Positions 50,601 through 59,600 of a DNA stretch of 62,000 bases are shown here, one piece after another. The position numbers were made by a program, and so were the translations under genes. Origin of the DNA: Zygnema cylindricum. Lineage: Eukaryota > Streptophyta > Zygnematophyceae > Zygnematales > Zygnemataceae. The stretch spans positions 75,868-137,867 of the forward strand of contig JBBHKE010001455.1 of the NCBI GenBank assembly GCA_037447655.1. Direction: 5' to 3'. The stretch's first letter is position 1, and every line of letters starts with the position of its first letter. The notes beneath the pieces are model-generated. The model searched no databases and had not been told where the DNA came from. It worked only from the letters and a program-made list of their open reading frames with translations.

Positions 50601-53600
50601 CATTTTTGTATCAGCAAAATAGCAATATTTCAAAACCAGCATTTCAAGATCAGTCATAAATTTCGGATTCCACATTCGTAATCTAAAAGCTATTATAACA
50701 CATAAATGCAATACACAAGCATTTAAGTGCTTACAAATCTAAGGCTTAGGCTACAAAATCTTTTAGTTAGAAGGATAGAAGATAAAAACGAAAGATAAAA
50801 ACTAGCACATTTGAAAGAAGCACTGCATTATAAAAGGGTTATCCTTTTTTACCCAATAAAATATAAATACAACTCTTTGTTAAGTCATTATAATATAAAC
50901 AACATTGAGTTTGAGGAGAATAATGTAATAGGAGCCACGATAGTAAACATAACTTAGTTATGAGATTTCTACCGAGTTTTGCCTCCCAAGACACCCAATT
51001 ATGAAAAACCAGTTAATGCAAGATTGCAACCTTTCCATATTTTCAGGTCTTCATCTACCGAGCTCAAATTATTATTTTAAAACCTTTATTCTCTGCATAA
51101 AATTTGTAATCCAATAGTTTTATTAAACAGCCATATCCATACCAAAGAGCCAGTTTTGCAATTTTTTTTCAAAAGACAAAAAGAGTGCATTGATTTTTGA
51201 ATCCACCCTACAAAGGAGGAAGTTACACTAAACAGAAACAGAGGCGAACTTGCAAATTTCATAATAGCAAAAACAGAAATGTTTCAAACAAAGTTACCTG
51301 TTGCAACATTCAGAATGAGGTTGTTTCTCGCTTTATTGACTTGGCGGACCGAGAGGAGGAGCTGTTTTGGATACCGGAGTTGCCATTGATGCCTACAGAT
51401 GACATAAAACACATGGAAACATAGAAAAACGAAATGTTAAGGGATGTATATGTTTTAACCTCAGAGAAACAAAAATGTCATGCATGTAACATACAAGGAA
51501 GTAAGAATAGGGAAGGGAAGCTTACCGTTTGACTTATTGAAACCATGTATGCTAAAAATTGCAACTTTTATATGTAGTAAATCAGCCACACACATCACAG
51601 ATTTTGAGTTGGAATGACCAATGTAGGATGAAAAGACTAACTTACGATTTTCGAAAATAATCCTCATAGGAATTGTAGTCATGGTTAGAAAATGGACTCT
51701 CTGCAGTTAAGTCTTGGCGAACGCCTTGGATGTAATACTGCCATCCATTGTGAATTCCCGACACAACTTTCCCAATCAAGTCGTCCAACATCACTGGTCC
51801 ACAAGCAGTAATAAGTGCACCAGTTTCAATTTCTGACTCCCAACCATTGGCCTTAACACTTTTGACTCCGGAATCTTCCCCACACAACGACTCCACAAAG
51901 TCGTCCTGCTGTGCCATTGACCACCTTTCAACTGCACTCTCCACAACTTCCCAATCAATCTCGGTCTTTGCCCCAGAAGAAGGTTCCTTTGATGTCAAAG
52001 GTAATATCAAATATATCCTCTCCTGGTTCCAAAGTAAATCATGAATTTGATCCCCTGTACAATTAATACATCGAGTGCAACGCCATAGTCCTTCGCTGAA
52101 AAGCTCCACCTGGAACTTCTTCGCATACTTGACCTGTTGAGAAAAGACAGGAAGTTAGAGGCTACATAAGGACTGGACCAGAGAAGATGTGCCTATTTGC
52201 AGAAAAACACCCAAGCATAAGATGACAGGTTGGCAAATCATGCTTAGATATGCAGAGAACGTCTCTTACAAGAGTAAACCGTGAATCGTTATTAGAGTAC
52301 AGGAATTTCTAGAGTGGGGTTCACATTAGTGTTACTAATTCTAATTCAGTTCCTAATGACGTGGCTATTTCTGAACAGTTTAAAGATTAGAGTTCAGAAA
52401 GAAACAACTAGTACTAGTAAATAATTAGGGTCAACGGCCAGAATTTAGGGGCACCAATATAATGTTTTAAATCTAATCTACTATAGTATATAACATGCTG
52501 TCCACCAAAAGAACGTCCAGCTCAACTACATTCATGCAACATGAAAACTATCCTGCCTCCAGAAACAACCTATTACGATGTAAAACCACAAAATCTAGAA
52601 GCAAGTCAGAACAGAAACTGCAGATGCACGAGGGCGGTCTGAACTTGAATTCCCACATAAAAGAACCAGAATAAGTGCCTTAACAAAAGCTCCTTGCTGT
52701 TGGCTATTGCGAAAAAGAAGAGCAATAATGATAACAAAGAAATCCGGAATATCGAGCACGCTAAAAAGCAGAGCCCACTTGCTTTGAAGAAAAGCTTGCC
52801 GTAATTGCTGCGCAAGAAGTGACTCCTCCGCTAGTTCTGCTGAACTTAATATACTCTAAGTTTAATGCATTCAAAAATCACTTTATTACCTTCTTCAGCT
52901 CGTCTTTTAGCTTCAATACTCAGCTTGCTTGACTTTCCAGAAAGATAAGTCATAGAACTAATAAGAAAAATAAACAAAGCAGCCAAAACAGTCACAAAGC
53001 CTCTGTTACAAGTTTGTTTGCCAAAACTGAAATCAACGGCCACTAAACGAGAAATAGAGGTTAATACTTAAATAAGTCGATTAGGAATAAATCAAACGTG
53101 ATAGGTGATATTCTCTACATCACTAGCAAACTGGGTCAAAGATTGCGTGCAATAGGATTAGAGTCAGGAAGGAAAAAAAAAGAAAACAAGGAGAATGTCT
53201 CATTTTCAACAAGTTAGCTGAGCAATGAAAAGTAAAAGCTGAGGATATAGACCCTAAGTTTCAATTAGATTGGGAAAAGTTATCTCTCAACAAAAAAGCA
53301 ACAACGGGGTTAGCTAAATTTAAAAAGGACACCGAAACCTTTCAGCGTCTTTCAAAGACTTTAAAAGAGGAAAAAAATTATGCTGGAAGAGATGAAAAAA
53401 TTTGAAGAAATTTTGTTAATAAAGAACCACAGAAAATTTTAAATTTTCTTGCTAATCACTTAGAAGCAAAACGAATTAACCAAGCTCAAGTGCAGGATAA
53501 AAAATACAAAGAAGACGCCGAAGGTATTAATCAATATTTCCATGATGAAATTCAAAGAAAAATAACAGCAGTCACGAAGGTGTCTACGACAGAGAAGGAA

Positions 53601-56600
53601 GCCAAGAAAGAAAGTCATTGAGTTTTGAAGGTGTTGTAATTTAGAAATCTTTATTTCAGTAGATAGGGCTAAAATAACTTAGAATATTTTCTAAGTAGTC
53701 TGCTGTAATACTTACCTTAATTAGTGTTGCTGCAATACTTACCTTAATTAGTGTTACAGTAGCAAAAGTACAATAGAGTATATTGTACTTTTACAGGGAC
53801 ACGTGTAGGCAAGAGAACGTATGCAGGTTTTACGGAGTGGCGCCGACAGTCAGCCACACGCGTCACGCAGTTGACGATTGGATTCACAGGATTGGACGAA
53901 CGGAATCTGAACCGGGTATTCCGAAAATATATGGTACGGTTTGACGGACGCGATTCACCTGGGACCACAAGCGTGATTCACGAGGGACCATAAGCGTGAT
54001 TCGCGTGGGACCACAAGTGACGAAGCACTCAGGTGCTTCGTACTACACGACCACATTCGGCTAGACTTTAGCGACTACCGTTGACTAAGCATTTGGAACG
54101 TTTTGTGTACGGTTGGAACATTTTGTGTACGGTTAAATATCTCGAAATATTTGAATAACATTGTTTTGTAGTTTAGTGTAACAAAAAATAGTGTTCCATT
54201 AATCAGGTTTTTAGAAAATAATAATTAGGGTTTAGCGGTACAGTGGCGTACAGGTTGGATGATTTGTCGTTAGTCATGATAATAACCGTATTAACGGTTA
54301 CCAAAATTAGTGTATATTAGTAGATACACAATGTGAGTATATAACTTAGGACTTAGCCAATTTTGTAGCATCCAGTTTTGGGAATATGATTTTCTAAGGG
54401 CAGTTTTTGGGAAACTTCCACACATCATATCTTATGGTTTACTCGTTCATTAGGGCTGCAATTTTGGGAATTGTCGGTTTACTGTATTGTGTATCACTGT
54501 GGCAAATATGAGGCATATTGACCTTCTGAGACATATTTATGGTGTAAGCTAAAAGTTGGCTGTTGAGTAGGTGTTTGCTAGCTTTTGCTGTTTTCCTTGT
54601 CTACTTCCACTACTTTTGTTGGTTCCCCTCTTGCAACGGTGGTTGTAGAACAACAGGTTATGGGCCTTTCATCAAGAATTCCTATATTCAATGGCCAAAA
54701 TTATACGTATTGGGCGGCGATGGTTGAATCTTCGTTTGAAACTGCTGACTTATTGGGGGTCTTGGATGGCTCCCTTGATGAACTGGATCCGAGTTGGGCG
54801 AAAAAGAATTCAATGGCAAGGAACAATATAGTTCTTTGTATTTCAGAAAATCTGGTCATGTCTCGCTTGAAAATGAAGAAGGCGAAGGAGATTTGGACAT
54901 CACTGAAATCTACTTATGATAAAACGAAAGTCCCAGAGGAGCTCTTGGTGGCTGGAAAAATTTAGGGCTACAAATACTCGGGGGGAACTATGGTCGAGTA
55001 TTGTGACAACTTTCGTGCACTTATTGATGCACACTCTTCTGCTTGGGGGTCATTTCTTGAGTTTCAACGGTCAACCTTGCTTATTTGAGGACTTCCTAGT
55101 AACATGAAAGGTGTGTCTGCTCAGTTAAAGAGTCATGATAAAGCTAGTTGGTCGTTTTAATTAGCATATAATTTTATATTGGAGGAAGAGTCTAATACTA
55201 AACTCCGTAAAGGAGAAGGAAAGGTTGAAGCTTTTTCAACAGACTTTGATAAAATAGCTCAGTTTAATCAGAATAGGAATCAGTTTAATCAAAATCAGAA
55301 TTAGTTTAATCAGCTTAATTAGAGGCCAAATAGACAATCTTCTACAACTTGTTTCAATTGTTTTGAGAAGGGTCATGGATACAGGTACTGTCCTACGCTG
55401 AAAAAGGCTAATGAGATATGTTTATACAGGCCGGGTTGGCAGCAAAGCCAATATCACAAAGGCTTTTTTGGAAATCCTACTCGTGGAAATGTTCTCTTTT
55501 CAGCTTCTACAACTGATGCAGATGAGTCTCTGAGCTTCAATGAGCAAGAGGAAGCGGAGTTATTTGCTATGGCGGCAGCAATGGAGGGTCCCAAGGATGC
55601 AGGATGGATCATGGACACGGGAGCATCGGCCCACATGTGTTGGAACAAGGCGGCTTTTACAAATCTGCAGCAAACGCCTCCAAAGAGTATATACTATGCT
55701 TGTGGGATGAGTGTTCAAACCTCAGCTCAAGGTGATGTATCTTTAATGGTAGATGTGGGGGGAAAGTCGGTAGAGAGAACTCTTCACAATTTTTTGTATG
55801 TTCCAGACTTTAAAAAAAAATCTTTTCTCTACATCATTAGTGGAAAGCAAAGGCTTTGAAGTCATTCTGAAAGGAGGTAGACAGGTTGTTAGCAAGAATG
55901 GAAAAGTAGCAGTAACAGGAACTAGAGATGCTAGCAAAATGTACCGGATGGACGTGGCTAAATATAAGGAAAATGATGTTCTCTACTCTAATGTCTAATC
56001 TGATAATGAGTTGTGGCATAAGAGATTAGGACACATGAATTATGATCGTCTAAAGAAAATGGTGAATTCGGGAAAAGTTGATGGAGTTTCTCTCACCTCT
56101 CATCCTATAGAATCATGTGATGGCTGTTCACTTGGCAAGATCCACAGATTGCCATTTCCACACGAAACAGACCACAGCTCGGAAAAAGTTTTGCACCTAA
56201 TACATTCTGATGTTCTCGGTCCTTCACAAGTGGCTTCGGCTGGAGGCGTCCACTATATGGTCGCATTTACAGATAACTACTCGAGGTGGTGGTCCTTCAC
56301 AAGTGGCTTCGGCTGGAGGCGTCCACTATATGGTCACATTTACAGATAACTACTCGAGGTACACCAAAGTTTACTTCTTGCAACATAAAAGTGAAGTGTT
56401 TACTCCCTTCAAACACTACAAAGCGTGGGTGGAAAAGCTTCATGGAGTTCCAATATTGGCGCTGAGATCGGACAACGGGGGAGAATACACATCAAAAGAA
56501 TTCCAAGAATCAGTCACAATATTACAGTTCCATATACACCGGAACAAAATGGTATTTATGAGAGATTAAATAGGACAGTGATAGAGAGTGCTCGGTCCAT

Positions 56601-59600
56601 GCTTGCAGTTAAAGGGCTAGATTTGAAATTCTGGGCTGAAGCACTTAACTGTGCTGTTTATATTAAAAATAGAATAGCTTCTAGATCTGTTAGCACTACT
56701 CTTTATGAGCTTTGAACAGGAGAAAAACCTGATGTTAGTCACTTTAAGATCTTTGGCAGCAAGTGTTTTATCTTAGATACTTCACAGGATAGATGGAAAA
56801 TGGAGGCTAAAGGCCTACCTGGGATTTTCGTGGGGTATGATGATAATGCGAAAGGATATAGAGTTTTTGTATATGAGAAACAGAAAGTGATTATCTCTAG
56901 GAATATCCAGATTAAAGATGAACAGGCTTCGGTTGACCTTTTGAAAGTGCCAAATCAACCGGCAAAAGAAAAGCATGAATATGTCACTTTTCACCATACG
57001 CAGCGAGTCTACTTTCCACCGGCAAGTGGAACACCTATTCCTCCAGGTCCTTTGGTGCCTTCACAGGATGCTTCACCACAAGCTACACCTCAGGCGGAAG
57101 GAACTGCTACACACTCAGTAACAGCTCAAGTTACAGTTCAAACAAAACAGAAAAATTAGAGGTTGCCGACGATTTCAGCCTTAGAATTTCCGGGGGGGAA
57201 AGAGATCTAGCAGCCGTCTGCAAACAACCTCTCACTTTGCTTTTTTTGCAGCTACAGAGGAGCCTCCAACGATCCAAGAGGCCTTCTCATCGCTTGAGAG
57301 AAATCAGTGGATCAAGGCGACAAACGATGAAATGAAGTCTATTATGGAGGCACAGACAGGGGAGCTGGTGGATCTTCCTCCAGGCAGAAAAGCCATCGGC
57401 AGCAAATGGGTACTCAAGGTGAAGCTGAACCCGGTCAACACCATTGAAAGGTATAAGGCTAGACTAGTGGCCAAAGGGTACAATAAAAAAGAAGGTATTG
57501 ACTTTGAAGAAACCTTCTCTCCAATTGTCAGATTTCCCACTATCAAAATTTTGCTAAGTCTAGCGGCTATAGAGAATATGGAAATACATCAAATGGATGT
57601 TAAAACGGCCTTTTTGTATGGAGAGTTAGAAGAAACCATTTATATGAAACAACCCGAAATGTATGTTGAAAAGGGAAAGGAAGAATTAGTGTGTAAATTG
57701 ATGAAATCTTTGTATGGGCTAAAACAAACCCCGCGTTAGTGGAATTTGAAGTTAAATGAGTTTTTGAGTGGGCTAGGTTTTGAGAGAATTAGCTCAGATC
57801 ATTCTGTATATGTCTTACAAGGGGAGGATGGGATACTATACATTGCTGGATGACTTATTATTAATAAACAAGTCAATGGATGAAATAAACCGCATTAAAG
57901 CGGCTTTAAGGCCTACGTTCGAGATGAAGGACCTCGGAGAGGCCAAGTATATCTTAGAAATACAGGTAGAAAGAGACAGAAAGAAAAGACTGGTTAAGTT
58001 GACTCAAAAAGAACCAATAGGTAACATGCTGAAAAATATTGAAATGAAAGATGTAAAGGGGACTCCCATGGAATTCAGGCAGAAATTGGAAGGAATTGAT
58101 TCAAACTCAGACATAATGGTTTGTGAGAGTCTAGTCTAGTGACAGGGGAGGAAGAGTTTATGGCTTCAAAGCCATATAGACAAGCAGTCGGAAGTCTTAA
58201 ATATTTTATGAATTGTACGAGACCCGACATTGCAACAGCTGTGGGAGTCTTAAGTAGAAGTCAGTAAAATCCTAAAAGACAGATTGTGAAGCAGCAAAAA
58301 GGATGCTGAGATATCTTGCAGGTACTCGAAATCTTAAGCTTGTACTCGGAGGAGAAGAGGTGAAAATACAGACGTGGAGTGATGCTAGCTATGGAGACAT
58401 GCCAAGCCGGAAATCTACAACCGACTTTGTTTTGAAGATTGGAGATGGAACTTGCTGTTGGAGTAGCAAATTACAGAAGGTTACAGCTCAATCCACAATG
58501 GAGTCAAAAAATATGGCAGCATCTTTCGCCTTCAAAAAGCTCTTATGGGTCAAGTCCATTTTACAGGAACTTGGGTATATGCAAATTGGTCCTCAGGCTA
58601 TCTGGTGTGACAACTAGGTAACAATTGCAATTGCCTTTAACCCCAGCCATCACTTTGAGAGCAAACACATGGATGTTAGACTTCACTTTGTTAGAGAAAA
58701 AGTACTTGCAAAAGTCGTTAAATTGTGTTATTTACCGGACGAGATGATGGTGGCTGACATGTTAACAAAAGCCTTTCTTGCTCTTAAGTTACAGTTTTGT
58801 AGAGATGCTATTGGACTAAGTGAGTAACTGAGTCTAAAGATTTAAAGGAGTGTTGTAATTTAGAAATCTTTATTTCATTAGATAGGGCTAAAACAACTTA
58901 GAATATTTTCTAAGTAGTCTGCTGTAATACTTACTTTAATTAGTGTTACACTAGCAAAAGTACAATATAGTATATTGTACTTTTATAGGGACACGTGTCG
59001 GCAAGAGAACGTATGCAGGTTTTACGGAGTGGTGCTGACAATCAACCACACGCGTCACGCAGTTGACGATTGGATTCACAGGATCGGACGAACGGAATCT
59101 GAACCAGGTAATCCAGAAATATATGGTACGGTTCGACGGTACCATGGTCGATTGAATTTGTTCCAACGGACGCGATTCACCCGGGACCACAAGCGTGATT
59201 CACGAGCGACCACAAGCGTGATTCACGTGGGACCACAAGTGACGAAGCACTCAGGTGCTTCGTACTACACGACCACAGTCGGCTGGACTTTAGCGACTAC
59301 CGCTAACTAAGCATCTGGAACGTTTTGTGTACGGTTTGATTTTTGAAAATATCTGAATATACATTGTTTTGTAATTTAGTGTAATAAAAAATAGTGTTCT
59401 ATTAATTAGGTTTTTGGAAAATAGTAATTAGGGTTTTTGAGGTACTACGGTACAGTAACGTACAAGTAAGATACTTTGTCGTTAGTCAGGGTAATAACCG
59501 CAGTAACAATTACCCAAATTAGTGTAGACCATTAAATACACACTGTGAGTATATAACTTAGGACTTAACCAATTTTGTAGTATCCAGTTTTGGGAATATG

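Larger units (their letters stand above)
48584..51297 (-). other. 2.7-kb DCL intron
   Basis: Mostly AT-rich. It contains a G-rich run (48891-48950), GATG repeats near 49285-49315, and two small open frames at about 49419-49732 described separately. No transposon protein seen. Confidence 0.6.
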
